Shown one piece after another: positions 27,770 through 37,005 of a stretch of DNA of 64,000 nt. Below the pieces are notes generated by a model. That model was not told the DNA's origin and made no database searches. It saw nothing but the letters and a program-made list of their open reading frames with translations. The stretch lies in assembly GCF_032484785.1 (NCBI RefSeq), contig NZ_JAUETR010000001.1, forward strand, positions 744,001 to 808,000. The letters run 5' to 3'. Positions within the stretch are counted from its first letter, which is position 1. Every line of letters begins with the position of its first letter. Origin of the DNA: Bradyrhizobium sp. SZCCHNS1050. Its GTDB lineage: Bacteria > Pseudomonadota > Alphaproteobacteria > Rhizobiales > Xanthobacteraceae. The position numbers and the translations under genes are program-made.

Positions 27770-29017
27770 TTGGCTGATACCAGTGCCGACACCATCGAGA
27801 TCGTCCGTCACCGGCCGATGGGCTTCACCGAATTCGTCATCGTGGTCGCGGCGATCATGGCGCTCAATCCGCTGGCGATGGACATGATGCTGCCGGCGCT
27901 GCCGAACATCGGCGCCTCGTTCCATATCGACGTCGCCAACCGGCTGCAGACGGTGCTGACGGCGTTCGTCATCGGCTTCGGTCTCGGCCAGTTCGTGATC
28001 GGCCCGCTGTCCGACAGCTTCGGCCGGCGCCCGGTGCTGATCGGCGGCATGGTGCTGTATGCGGTCGCCAGCCTGTTCGCGATCGCCGCGCCGTCCTTCG
28101 AGATGCTGCTGCTGGCGCGCGCGCTGGAAGGTCTCGGCACCGCGGCGACGCGGGTGATCGCGACCTCGATCGTGCGCGACTGCTATGCCGGCCGCCGCAT
28201 GGCGAGCGTCGTCTCGCTGGCGATGATGGTGTTCATCGCCATTCCCGTGATCGCGCCGTCGTTCGGCCAGGCGGTGATGCTGCTGACGCAGTGGCGCGGC
28301 ATCTTCGTCGTGCTGACCTTGTACGGCATCGTCACGCTGCTGTGGACCGCCGCACGGCTGCCCGAGACGCTGCCGGAGAGCGAGCGCAAGCCGTTCTCGG
28401 TCAAAGAGATCGTCGGGGCCTTCCGCAACACCCTCACCAATCGCCAGACGCTGGGCTATGCGCTCGCGGCGAGCGGCATCTTCGGCGCCGTGCTCGGCTA
28501 TGTCCTGTCCTCGCAGCAACTGTTCACCGGCGTCTATCATCTCGGCCACTACTTCCCGCTCGCCTTCGCGGCGATCGCGGTGACCATCGCGGTGGCCGGC
28601 TTCCTCAACGCCCGCCTCGTCGGCCGGCTCGGCATGCGCATGATCTCGCACGGCGCGCTGGTCGGCAGCGTCGTCATCGCGCTGGCCTGCTTCAGCGCGG
28701 CGATCCTCGGCACGCTGCCGCTGTGGCTGTTCATGCTGCTGTCGGCCGGCATGATGTTCTCGTTCGGCCTGATGTTCGCGAACTTCACCGCGCTGGCGAT
28801 GGAGCCGCAGCGCGCCAATGCCGGCACCGCATCTTCGCTCTACGGCTCGATCACGACCCTGCTCGGCATGGCCGCCGGCGCCGTCGTCGGCCAGGCGTTC
28901 GACGGCACGGCATTGCCGTTCGCCGCGGGCTTCCTGGCCTGCACGTCGAGCGCGCTCGTCATCGTGCTGATCACCGAGAAGGGCCGGCTGTTCCACGGCC
29001 AAGGCAAGCCGGTCTGA
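27770..29017 (+). CDS. Bcr/CflA-type MFS drug exporter
   Basis: A 415-residue major-facilitator antiporter with 12 helices and the Bcr/CflA hallmarks LNPLAMDMMLPALP (helix 1), DSFGRRPVLIGG (loop 2-3, motif A) and ARALEGLGTAATRVIATSIVRD (helix 4-5). It likely exports drugs such as chloramphenicol or bicyclomycin (family inference). The frame is open from 27563, but the likely start is TTG 27770, with GGAAGG eight bases before; the preceding residues do not fit the family. Confidence 0.86.
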   Translation: MADTSADTIEIVRHRPMGFTEFVIVVAAIMALNPLAMDMMLPALPNIGASFHIDVANRLQTVLTAFVIGFGLGQFVIGPLSDSFGRRPVLIGGMVLYAVASLFAIAAPSFEMLLLARALEGLGTAATRVIATSIVRDCYAGRRMASVVSLAMMVFIAIPVIAPSFGQAVMLLTQWRGIFVVLTLYGIVTLLWTAARLPETLPESERKPFSVKEIVGAFRNTLTNRQTLGYALAASGIFGAVLGYVLSSQQLFTGVYHLGHYFPLAFAAIAVTIAVAGFLNARLVGRLGMRMISHGALVGSVVIALACFSAAILGTLPLWLFMLLSAGMMFSFGLMFANFTALAMEPQRANAGTASSLYGSITTLLGMAAGAVVGQAFDGTALPFAAGFLACTSSALVIVLITEKGRLFHGQGKPV

Positions 29018-29032
29018 CCGCCGCCGAGGGCC

Positions 29033-30829
29033 TCAGATGCACGGCCCCTGCCCGCGCTGCGGGCACAGCTTCAGCACGCTCGACAGCGTCAGCAGCAGCC
29101 GCGCGCTGCGCGTCGTGTTGCCCGGCGCGCGGTAGCTGAGCGGCGCGGCGACGCCGAGATCGGCGCGCCAGTCGTTCGGGAAGGTGAAGCGAACCCCGGC
29201 TCCCGCCGAGGTCAGCGCCACGCCGTCGGACGGCCGGAAGCCGTCGTTCCAGGCGAGCCCGGCATCGAAGAAGCTGTAGAGTTGATAGCTTGTGAGATAC
29301 TGCCAGTTCGGTTTCTGCTCGAAGCGGACCTCGAACGTGCCGGCGACGCCATTGTCGCCGCTGATCTCGGCGCTGCCATAGCCGCGGCCATAGGCGAGGC
29401 CGCCGAGATAGAACTGCTGCGAATTGTACAGCGGACCCGAGGCGAGCTGGCCGGCGGCGGCGAGCTTCAGCGACCACGCCTCGGACAAGGTCTGATAGCG
29501 CGCGAACCAGCCGTTGAAGACCGAGAAGCTCGGCGAGGCGCCCGCGCGCGAGGCGAGGGGATCGTCGAGCGGCGTCGCCCCGAACGCGTTCAGGCCCTGC
29601 CGGTAGGCCAGCGTCAGGTAGCTGTCGCCGCCGACATCATCCTTCAAGCGGTAGTCGGCGGTGAAGGTCAGCGTCCGGATGCGATCGCGATACCAGATGC
29701 CGAACAGGTCGCGCTCGGTCACGTCGCTGAAGGCGGCCGCGAGATTCAGTTTCAGCGAGGCGCGCTGCGACTGGATCGGCGCGATACCGCCGCGCAGCTC
29801 GAGCGTCTCGGTCACCGTGTTGTCGTTGAACAGCCGTCTCCGGTCGCCCGGCCGGACCTCGCTGTAAAGCGCGGAGGCGCCGACATAGGCGCCGTCGGTG
29901 CCGACCGGCACCTCATAGGACAGCCGGCCGAACGCGAGCTGGCGCGGATCTCCCGGCGTCGTCGACAGGTTGGCGGTGAGCGTGTCGCCCGGCAGCAGAT
30001 AGGAATTGAAGGCGGCCGTGGCGTAGTTCTGCCAGGGACCGACGGTCGACGAGCCGAGATTGTCGACGCCAGCGAAGCCGTAGACGTGCCAGGTCTGCAG
30101 CTCGATCACCAGGCGGAACCGACCGGTGGTGCCGCCGATCTCCTCCAGCGCGGAATCGACCAGACGGACGCCGCCGCGGCCGTTGATCAGCAGCAACTGC
30201 CGCTCCAGTGTCGCGAGCCGGGACGGCTGCTCGGCCAGCACCGGGCCGAGCATCGGCCTGATGCCGAACTCTTCCGCGCCGGCGCCCTTCAAGGTCACCT
30301 CGGTGATGCTGCCTTCGATGATCTGGATGCGCACCCGGCCATCATGGATGTCCTGCGGCGGTATGATCGCACGGCTGAGATGGTAGCCGGCGGCGCGGTA
30401 CTGATCGCTGATCGCGGTCGTGATCGCCGCGAGGTCGGCCTGCGACACCGGCTTGCCGAGATAGGGCTGATAGCTCGCGGCGAGCTGCTCGGCGGGCAGC
30501 GCGGACGCCCCCGTCAGCGTGACGCCGCGCATGGTGAACAAGGGCTTGCGATCGCCGCCGCCCTGGGGCGCGAATTGCGGCGCACGCGGCCGCGGCGGCG
30601 GCTGCGTCGACCGCGACTGCTGCTCGTCGAAATATCGCTCGGTCTGCCGCGGATCGAAGCTCGGCTGGCCGACCTGCTGCGCATGGGCCGTTGCTGCAAA
30701 CAGCAACGCCGACAGGGAAATGCCGGCGGCGATCGCGGTTCCGTGCAGCCGTCGCGAGCCGTGCGGTACGGCCGCGAAGTCGCGCCAACCCGCAGTCCTC
30801 CCAGTTCCGTCGACACAACCAGCGCGCAT
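29033..30829 (-). CDS. TpsB outer-membrane transporter (ShlB/FhaC/HecB family)
   Basis: A 598-residue two-partner-secretion transporter that exports a large TpsA exoprotein across the outer membrane. There is a signal region at about 27-50 (ending AHA-QQ), a Pro/Arg-rich linker, a POTRA domain at about 95-175 (TMRGVTLTGASALPAEQLAASY), and a 16-strand barrel with the VRF/LRF-type motif near FTFPNDWRADLG at the end. No TpsA gene is in the window. Its ATG is 112 bases from the divergent FecR gene. The start's ribosome-binding site is weak. Confidence 0.85.
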   Translation of the reverse strand: MRAGCVDGTGRTAGWRDFAAVPHGSRRLHGTAIAAGISLSALLFAATAHAQQVGQPSFDPRQTERYFDEQQSRSTQPPPRPRAPQFAPQGGGDRKPLFTMRGVTLTGASALPAEQLAASYQPYLGKPVSQADLAAITTAISDQYRAAGYHLSRAIIPPQDIHDGRVRIQIIEGSITEVTLKGAGAEEFGIRPMLGPVLAEQPSRLATLERQLLLINGRGGVRLVDSALEEIGGTTGRFRLVIELQTWHVYGFAGVDNLGSSTVGPWQNYATAAFNSYLLPGDTLTANLSTTPGDPRQLAFGRLSYEVPVGTDGAYVGASALYSEVRPGDRRRLFNDNTVTETLELRGGIAPIQSQRASLKLNLAAAFSDVTERDLFGIWYRDRIRTLTFTADYRLKDDVGGDSYLTLAYRQGLNAFGATPLDDPLASRAGASPSFSVFNGWFARYQTLSEAWSLKLAAAGQLASGPLYNSQQFYLGGLAYGRGYGSAEISGDNGVAGTFEVRFEQKPNWQYLTSYQLYSFFDAGLAWNDGFRPSDGVALTSAGAGVRFTFPNDWRADLGVAAPLSYRAPGNTTRSARLLLTLSSVLKLCPQRGQGPCI

Positions 30830-30941
30830 GCCTCGTTTTTAGTTTGTTAAGGTCAACGAAGCGTAAATGCGTGAGGAAAACACGGCTGCAACTCCTAAGG
30901 GTCTCTTGAAACATTTCGATTAGTTTCAAAAGCCGCCAACG

Positions 30942-32201
30942 ATGCGAGTTCGTGCCATGTCATCCAAGAGCTTCCTGATACCGGGACTGATCGCCGCGTG
31001 CCTTTTCGGTGCAATGCCGGCCGCATTCGCGGCCGACGGTGAGCCGTGGCTGGTGAGCAAATCGTCCGGTGAGGTCTGGGTCACCACCCAGGGCGCAGCG
31101 CAGGTCTCGCTCGGTCGCGAGGACCCGCTCAAGCCAGGCGATACGATCCGCACCGGGCCGACCGGCCGCGTCCGCCTGACCCGCGGCGCGGAGACGATCG
31201 TGATCGCGCCGAACTCCGAGGTCGGCCTGCCCGCCGCGCCCACGGACGGCATGGCGACGACCATCCTGCAGCGCGCCGGCTCGATCCTGCTCGACGTCGA
31301 GAAACGCAACGTCCAGCATTTCGAGGTCGAGACGCCCTATCTCGCCGCCGTGGTCAAGGGCACGCAGTTCAGCGTCACGATCTCAGGCCGCAGCACCAAG
31401 GTCGAGGTCAGCCGCGGCCAGGTGCAGGTGTCGGATTTCAAGACCGGCCAGATCGCCCAGGTGATGCCCGGTCAGGCCGCCACCGCCTTTGCGACCGGCC
31501 GCGCCGGCCTGAGCCTGTCCGGCGCCGGCACCTTCAGCCCGATCGAGCAGGGCCGCCCGCGCGCCTCCACGATCGATCGTGTTCCGGTGCCGCGCGACGG
31601 CCTGCAGGCGCCGCGCGAGGCCAAGGGCAGCGTGATCCACGCGCTGAACGCCGACGGCTCGGCCGCGCGCCCCGGTACAACGGTCGCCGCTCAGCAGCAT
31701 TCTGCGGCCGCCTTCGGCAGCGCGAAGCCCGGCGTGGTGCGGATCTCGTCATCGATCGGCGAGGTCAACCTGAACATCCAGAAGGCGACACGCGGCCTCG
31801 CCCACGGCGCCCACACGCCGGCCGCCGGTGGAGGGCGAAGCACCGCCTGGAATGATGCGCGCGGCAACAGCGGCAATGCGACGGGCAACTCGGCCACCGC
31901 AAGCGGCACGTCGGGAGATTCCTCGATAGCAGCCGCCGTCACCGCGGCGGTCGGTTCGCCAAGCGGATCCGCCAGCGCCAATGCCGCCGGAAATGGCGAC
32001 GCCGGCAACGGCAACGCCAACGGTGGCAGCCGCGGCAGCAACAATGGCGGCAATGGCAACGGCAACAACGGCCAGGGCAACAGCGGCAACGGTAACAGCG
32101 GTAACGGAAATAGCGGCAACGGTAACGGCAACAGCGGCGACCATGACAATGGCAATCATGGCAACGGCAACGCCCACGCTTACGGCCACAGCAAGAATTA
32201 G
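30942..32201 (+). CDS. Secreted FecR-domain protein with Gly/Asn-rich tail
   Basis: A 419-residue exported protein. A signal peptide covers about 1-31 (ending AFA-AD). A FecR-like domain runs from about 38 to 170 (WVTTQGAAQVSLGREDPLKPGD, FEVETPYLAAVVKGTQFSV). The last 130 residues are Gly/Asn/Ser-rich low-complexity, with many NGNSGNG units, ending in a His-containing tail. It is not a classical membrane anti-sigma factor: there is no transmembrane helix after the signal. It lies divergent from tpsB and upstream of the CHASE2 gene on the same strand. Confidence 0.8.
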   Translation: MRVRAMSSKSFLIPGLIAACLFGAMPAAFAADGEPWLVSKSSGEVWVTTQGAAQVSLGREDPLKPGDTIRTGPTGRVRLTRGAETIVIAPNSEVGLPAAPTDGMATTILQRAGSILLDVEKRNVQHFEVETPYLAAVVKGTQFSVTISGRSTKVEVSRGQVQVSDFKTGQIAQVMPGQAATAFATGRAGLSLSGAGTFSPIEQGRPRASTIDRVPVPRDGLQAPREAKGSVIHALNADGSAARPGTTVAAQQHSAAAFGSAKPGVVRISSSIGEVNLNIQKATRGLAHGAHTPAAGGGRSTAWNDARGNSGNATGNSATASGTSGDSSIAAAVTAAVGSPSGSASANAAGNGDAGNGNANGGSRGSNNGGNGNGNNGQGNSGNGNSGNGNSGNGNGNSGDHDNGNHGNGNAHAYGHSKN

Positions 32202-32350
32202 GGAGTCCCGATCGAGCGTAACGCCTGCGTCATGCGTCGTCATGGGGGAGCGCGGGCTTGCAGGGTTCCATGGCTCTGCGGTCGGAGCGGGATGAAGTTG
32301 GGATCACGAACGCGGGCGTCGACGTGGCACGCAGACATTCGGGAGAGGGC

Positions 32351-35116
32351 ATGCTCAGGCGGTTCATGCCGCATATTCTGGTGGTCGTTGCGCTGCTGAC
32401 GGTCGGCCTGTCGGGCGGCCACGAGTTGTTGAGCAACGCCCTCGTCGACCTGCGCTTACGCCTCGACAATCGCCCCGCCAGCGGCGAGATCGCGGTGGTC
32501 GCGATCGACCCGCGCTCGATCGAAGCCATCGGCGTCTGGCCGTGGCCGCGGACCCAGCATGCGCGCCTGCTGGAGCAGTTGCAGCGGGCCGGCGTCCGCG
32601 ACGTCGCCTTCGACGTGGATTTCAGCACGCCGTCCGACGCGGCCGGCGATCAGGCCTTCCTGACCGCGCTCCAGAATGCCAAGAGCTCGGTCGTGCTGCC
32701 GACCTTCAGGCAGCTCGATGCGGCGGGGAAGGACACCGCCATTCACCTCAACCGGCCGCTGCCGCAGTTCGAGCAGCTCGCATGGTCGGCCTTCGTGAAC
32801 ATCGAAGTGGCGCGCGATGGCCGCGTCAGAAGCTACGCTTTCGGCGAATATAGCGAGACCGCCGGCGCGAAAACCTTCCTGCAATCCATGGGTGCGTTCC
32901 TCGCCGGCAGCGATGCTGTCAAGGACAGCTCTTTCCTGGTCGACTACGGCATCGATCTGTCGTCGCTGCCGCGGGTGTCGTATGTCGATGTCGTCCGCGG
33001 CGACGCGGCGGCGCTGTCCAGGCTCAAGGACAAGCGGGTGATCGTCGGCGCGACCGCCATCGAGCTCGGTGACTACTACAGCGTGCCGAACGGCCGCGTT
33101 CTGCCCGGCGTCATGCTGCAGGCGCTGGCGGCCGAGTCCATCATTCAGCACCGCACCCTGCTGTCGACGTCGACGACGGCCGCCGTAGGCGGCCTGCTGC
33201 TGATCGTCATCATCATGCTGGCGAGCTGGCGGCACCTCTCGGCGGCGCGGCGCGCACTGCTGATCGCCATGATCAGCGTCCTGATCGAGGCCGTGGCGCT
33301 GCTCCTGCACGACCGCTACGCCCTGGTGCTCGACACCTCGCTGCTGCAGATCGCGCTGGTCGCCTATCTCGCGGCCACGGCCCTCGACGAGATCGACTTC
33401 CGCGGCCTGCTGCGGCACGTCGCCGAGAGCCGTTTCGAGCGAATCGCGATGTCGATCGGCGACGGGCTGGTCTGTACCGACCGCGACCGGCGCATCACGG
33501 TGTGGAATCCGGGCGCGGTCGCGATCTTCGGCTATGGCGCCGACGAGATCATCGGCCAGCCCTTCGCGCGCCTGCGCGCCGACGGCAGCGATACGCATGA
33601 CCTGTTTCCGCAGCAGGAGGCGGCGCTGCCGGCGACGTTGCTGCCCGGCGGAGCCACGATCGAGTTCGACGGCCGCCGCAAGGACGGCGAGGTGTTTCCG
33701 GTCGAGGCGAGCTTCTCCGCCTGGCAGGGCGCCGACGGCCTGCAATATGGCGTGATCCTGCGCGACGTCTCGGTGCGCAAGCGCAAGGCGGAGCGCATTC
33801 GTTACCTCGCCGAGCACGACACGCTGACCGGCCTGGTCAACCGCAACACGCTGCAGAGCGAGCTCGCCGCCATGATCGAGACCGCGGATGCCGCGGCCGA
33901 CCAGGTCGCGCTGCTGGTGATCGGGCTCGATGCCTTCCAGCGCATCAACGACACGCTTGGCCACGCCTACGGCGACAGTGTCTTGCGCGCGGCGGCCGAC
34001 CGGCTCCGCACCGAGATCGGCGGCATGGGCCGTGTCGCCCGGCTCAGCGGCGACGAGTTCGCCGTCGCCATTCCCTGCTCGGCCGTCGGCGGCACCGTGG
34101 CCGAGCTCGCCGATCATCTGTCGCATTTGTTCGAGGCGCCGCTGGACGCGGGCACGCGCCAGCAGCGCGTCAAGGTCACCCTCGGCATCGCGGTGCATCC
34201 CGAGGGCGGGCACTCGGCAGACGAGCTGCTCAGCAATGCCCACCTTGCCCTCTGTCGCGCCAAGATGGACCGGCGGGGCAGCCACGTGCTGTTCGAGAGC
34301 GCCATCCGCCACGAGCTCGAGCAGAGATTGACGCTGGAGGCCGAGCTTGCGCTCGCCGTCGAGCGGAACGAATTCGAGCTGTTCTACCAGCCGCAAGTGG
34401 AGCTGTTGAGCGGCCGCGTGATCGGCGCCGAGGCGCTGATCCGCTGGCGCCACCCGACGCGCGGCCTCGTGCCTCCCGGTGATTTCATTCCGGTCGTCAA
34501 CACCTCGCATCTGTCCGAGGCGGTCGCGACCTGGGTCATGGCGACCGCCTGCCGGCAGGCGCGGGAGTGGCAGCTCGCCGGCCACGACATCCGCGTCGGC
34601 GTCAACCTCTCGCCGTCCCAGTTCCAGTCCGGCGACCTCGCGGCCTTCGTCAGCAAGCTGCTCACGTCGACCGGCCTGTCGCCGCGCCTGCTCGAGCTCG
34701 AAGTCACCGAGGACATCCTGCTGCACGACGAACCCGGCGTGCTGCAGACGTTCAACCGGCTGCAGGCGCTCGGCGTCAGCCTGGTGTTCGACGATTTCGG
34801 CACCGGCTATGCGAGCCTGAGCTACCTGAAGAAATTCCCGCTCGACGGCCTGAAGATCGACCGCTCCTTCGTGCGCGACGTGCTGACCCAGGCCGACGAC
34901 GCGGCCATCGTCGGCTCGACGGTCAGCCTGAGCAAGCAGCTCGGGCTGTCCGTGATCGCCGAGGGCATCGAGAACGCGGCGACGGCCGAGTTTCTGCTCC
35001 GGCTCGGCTGCGAGCAGGGCCAAGGCTATCACTTCGGCAAGCCGATGCCGGCGGCGGATTTCACGCAGCGGTTCCTGCAGGTGGACGACGAGATGCGCCA
35101 AGCCGGCGCGGCGTGA
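32351..35116 (+). CDS. CHASE2-PAS-GGDEF-EAL cyclic-di-GMP protein
   Basis: A 921-residue membrane receptor that should make and/or break the second messenger cyclic-di-GMP. After an N-terminal helix, a periplasmic CHASE2 domain (about 30-280) is followed by three helices (285-355), a PAS domain (about 370-485), a GGDEF domain whose active-site loop reads SGDEF (566-570), and an EAL domain (EALIRW at 694, DDFGTGY at 814-820, QGYHFGKP). EAL residues look intact. SGDEF may be active or not. ATG 32351 follows GGGAGAGGGC. It is 149 bases after the FecR gene, likely the same transcript. Confidence 0.9.
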   Translation: MLRRFMPHILVVVALLTVGLSGGHELLSNALVDLRLRLDNRPASGEIAVVAIDPRSIEAIGVWPWPRTQHARLLEQLQRAGVRDVAFDVDFSTPSDAAGDQAFLTALQNAKSSVVLPTFRQLDAAGKDTAIHLNRPLPQFEQLAWSAFVNIEVARDGRVRSYAFGEYSETAGAKTFLQSMGAFLAGSDAVKDSSFLVDYGIDLSSLPRVSYVDVVRGDAAALSRLKDKRVIVGATAIELGDYYSVPNGRVLPGVMLQALAAESIIQHRTLLSTSTTAAVGGLLLIVIIMLASWRHLSAARRALLIAMISVLIEAVALLLHDRYALVLDTSLLQIALVAYLAATALDEIDFRGLLRHVAESRFERIAMSIGDGLVCTDRDRRITVWNPGAVAIFGYGADEIIGQPFARLRADGSDTHDLFPQQEAALPATLLPGGATIEFDGRRKDGEVFPVEASFSAWQGADGLQYGVILRDVSVRKRKAERIRYLAEHDTLTGLVNRNTLQSELAAMIETADAAADQVALLVIGLDAFQRINDTLGHAYGDSVLRAAADRLRTEIGGMGRVARLSGDEFAVAIPCSAVGGTVAELADHLSHLFEAPLDAGTRQQRVKVTLGIAVHPEGGHSADELLSNAHLALCRAKMDRRGSHVLFESAIRHELEQRLTLEAELALAVERNEFELFYQPQVELLSGRVIGAEALIRWRHPTRGLVPPGDFIPVVNTSHLSEAVATWVMATACRQAREWQLAGHDIRVGVNLSPSQFQSGDLAAFVSKLLTSTGLSPRLLELEVTEDILLHDEPGVLQTFNRLQALGVSLVFDDFGTGYASLSYLKKFPLDGLKIDRSFVRDVLTQADDAAIVGSTVSLSKQLGLSVIAEGIENAATAEFLLRLGCEQGQGYHFGKPMPAADFTQRFLQVDDEMRQAGAA

Positions 35117-35166
35117 GGCTCAGGTTTCACGCTCGAAGCCAACGCAGGTCAACCGCTCTCTCCGCC

Positions 35167-35316
35167 GTCATTCCGGGGCGCGCGTAGCGCGAGCCCGGAA
35201 TCCATCGCCACAGGCGGTCGTTGGTGACAACGGCGCGCTGTTGCACGGACCTTGCTCCCTCGCAGGCGATCGGGGTTATGGATTCCGGGCTCGCGCTGCG
35301 CGCGCCCCGGAATGAC
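35167..35316. repeat. Palindromic intergenic repeat, CATTCCGGGG family
   Basis: The element starts GTCATTCCGGGGCGCG, has paired internal CCCGGAATCC and GGATTCCGGGC, and ends CCCCGGAATGAC. It occupies most of the gap between the converging cyclic-di-GMP gene and ppk2. Same family as 4649-4762 and 63491-63586. Confidence 0.88.
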
Positions 35317-35368
35317 GAGAGAGTGCAGGTGCACCTCGGCTTCTCGCCTCAGCCCGCGCCTTACGCCC

Positions 35369-36289
35369 TCACCCTTTCTTCCCGCCCTTGGCTTCGCTCT
35401 CGAGCGCCTTGCGCACCGCCTTGAACTCCTCGCGCGAGCCGGCATCGACGCGCGGGAAGTGCAGATCCAGGCTTTCCAGCGCGGCGACGATGGTCGAGCC
35501 GATGACGACACGGGCGAACCATTTGTGGTCGGCCGGAACGACGTGCCACGGCGCGTAGGGCGTCGAGGTGTGACGCACGATGTCCTGATAGACCGCCTGG
35601 TAGCGATGCCACTTCGCGCGCTCGGTGATGTCGCCCATCGAGAACTTCCAGTTCTTCGCCGGCTCCTCCAGCCGGTCGAGGAAGCGCGCGCGCTGCTCCT
35701 CCTTGGAGATGTTGAGGAAGAACTTCAGGATCACGGTGCCGTTGCGCGACAAGTAACGCTCGAAGGCGCAGATGTCCTCGAAGCGCTCGCGCCAGATGTT
35801 CTTGGTGACCAGCCTCGGCGGCAGCTTCTCGGCCTTGAGGATCTCCGGATGCACCCGCGTGACCAGGCATTCCTCGTAGTAGGAACGGTTGAAGATGCCG
35901 ATGCGGCCACGCTCGGGGAGCGCGATGGCGCTGCGCCACATGAAGTCGTGGTCCAGCTCCTTGGAGGTCGGCTGCTTGAACGAGGTGACCTCGCAGCCCT
36001 GCGGATTGACGCCCTCGAAGATGCTCTTGATCGCGCTGTCCTTGCCGGAGGCGTCCATGCCCTGCAGCAGCACCAGCACCGACCAGCGGTCCTGTGCATA
36101 GAGCCTTTCCTGAAAATCGGCGAGCCGCGTCCGATTCTGCTCGATGATCGCCTCGCCCTCCTCCTTGGCGAGGCCGCCCTTGACCTTTGTCTTGTGCGAT
36201 TTGAGGTGAAACTTGTGCCCGCCATCGATCCGGAACGGCGAGATGAAACCATCGAGCTCATCGGCCAGCGTGCGCGGTTTCTTGCTCAT
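35369..36289 (-). CDS. ppk2: Polyphosphate kinase 2 family protein
   Basis: A 306-residue PPK2 enzyme that transfers phosphate between polyphosphate and nucleotides. Walker A is GMDASGKDS (77-85); the lid module and IFNRSYYEECLVTRVHPE carry the Walker B-like Arg/Asp region. The C-terminal PWHVVPADHKWFARVV is diagnostic. The length fits class III-like one-domain PPK2. Its start overlaps the upstream Nudix gene by 4 bases (ATGA), so the two are translationally coupled. Confidence 0.93.
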   Translation of the reverse strand: MSKKPRTLADELDGFISPFRIDGGHKFHLKSHKTKVKGGLAKEEGEAIIEQNRTRLADFQERLYAQDRWSVLVLLQGMDASGKDSAIKSIFEGVNPQGCEVTSFKQPTSKELDHDFMWRSAIALPERGRIGIFNRSYYEECLVTRVHPEILKAEKLPPRLVTKNIWRERFEDICAFERYLSRNGTVILKFFLNISKEEQRARFLDRLEEPAKNWKFSMGDITERAKWHRYQAVYQDIVRHTSTPYAPWHVVPADHKWFARVVIGSTIVAALESLDLHFPRVDAGSREEFKAVRKALESEAKGGKKG

Positions 36290-37002
36290 GAGGACGGCTC
36301 TCCTGGGCTGAATTGCGTTTCGAGGAAGGCGGTCACGAAGCGCGGCATCGCCGCAGTCAGATCATTCCGGCTTCGAACCAGCCGTATCGAGCAGAGTTCC
36401 GGCTCGTCCTGAGCCGCGAGGTTGGCCTCGATGCGGCGCTGCAGAGCCTCGCCCATGTCAGAGGCGTCGAGCACGCGCATCAGCGCGATCGACGCGCCGG
36501 TCACGACACAGTCCCAATGCGCCGCGGCCTGATAGTCCGATGGCGCGAGTCCCGTCTCCTCCTCGACCTCGCGCGCGACGTTGGCGGCGAGATCGAGCAC
36601 GCCGTCGCTGACGTCGGCGAGATCCGGCGTGCCGGCGGGAAAATACAGCCGGCCGGCATTGGCGGTATGCGCGCCCATCTCGCCGAGCACGAAGGCGCCG
36701 TCGGCGGCACGCAGCGCGCCCATGCCGAAGCCGTTGAAGGCGGTGCGATCCGGAAAGCCCCAGTCGCGCCACGCCAGCAGGCTGGCGAAATCGGTCTCGA
36801 AATAGCTCGCGGTGAACCGGCTATCCGCGAAGCGCGGGTTGCGCCCGAGCAGCACGCGGCCGTTCCACAGCCCCGGCCTGGCGCGCTGGCATTCGGCGAA
36901 ATGCGCCGCGATGTCGTCGCGGCGCTGTTTCGCGAACGGCCAGTCCCACGGCTCGACCTTGAGGTCGAGCGTGGTGACGCGGTGGATGACGACGTCCGTC
37001 AT
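36286..37002 (-). CDS. Nudix-family hydrolase
   Basis: A 238-residue protein with the second half of a Nudix box, REVEEETGL (144-152), which carries the metal-binding Glu residues. The first half of the box (usual G and E) is not canonical, so activity on nucleotide diphosphates is probable but not certain. LGEMGAHTANAGRLYFPAGTPD precedes the box. It starts 3 bases after the ABC binding-protein gene and overlaps ppk2 by 4 bases, giving one transcription unit. Confidence 0.75.
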   Translation of the reverse strand: MTDVVIHRVTTLDLKVEPWDWPFAKQRRDDIAAHFAECQRARPGLWNGRVLLGRNPRFADSRFTASYFETDFASLLAWRDWGFPDRTAFNGFGMGALRAADGAFVLGEMGAHTANAGRLYFPAGTPDLADVSDGVLDLAANVAREVEEETGLAPSDYQAAAHWDCVVTGASIALMRVLDASDMGEALQRRIEANLAAQDEPELCSIRLVRSRNDLTAAMPRFVTAFLETQFSPGEPSS

Positions 37003-37005
37003 CCG

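Noticed and set aside
32456..35101. An 881-residue open frame opposite the CHASE2-GGDEF-EAL gene
   Set aside because: No domain is recognisable, and its length follows from the high GC3 of the true gene.
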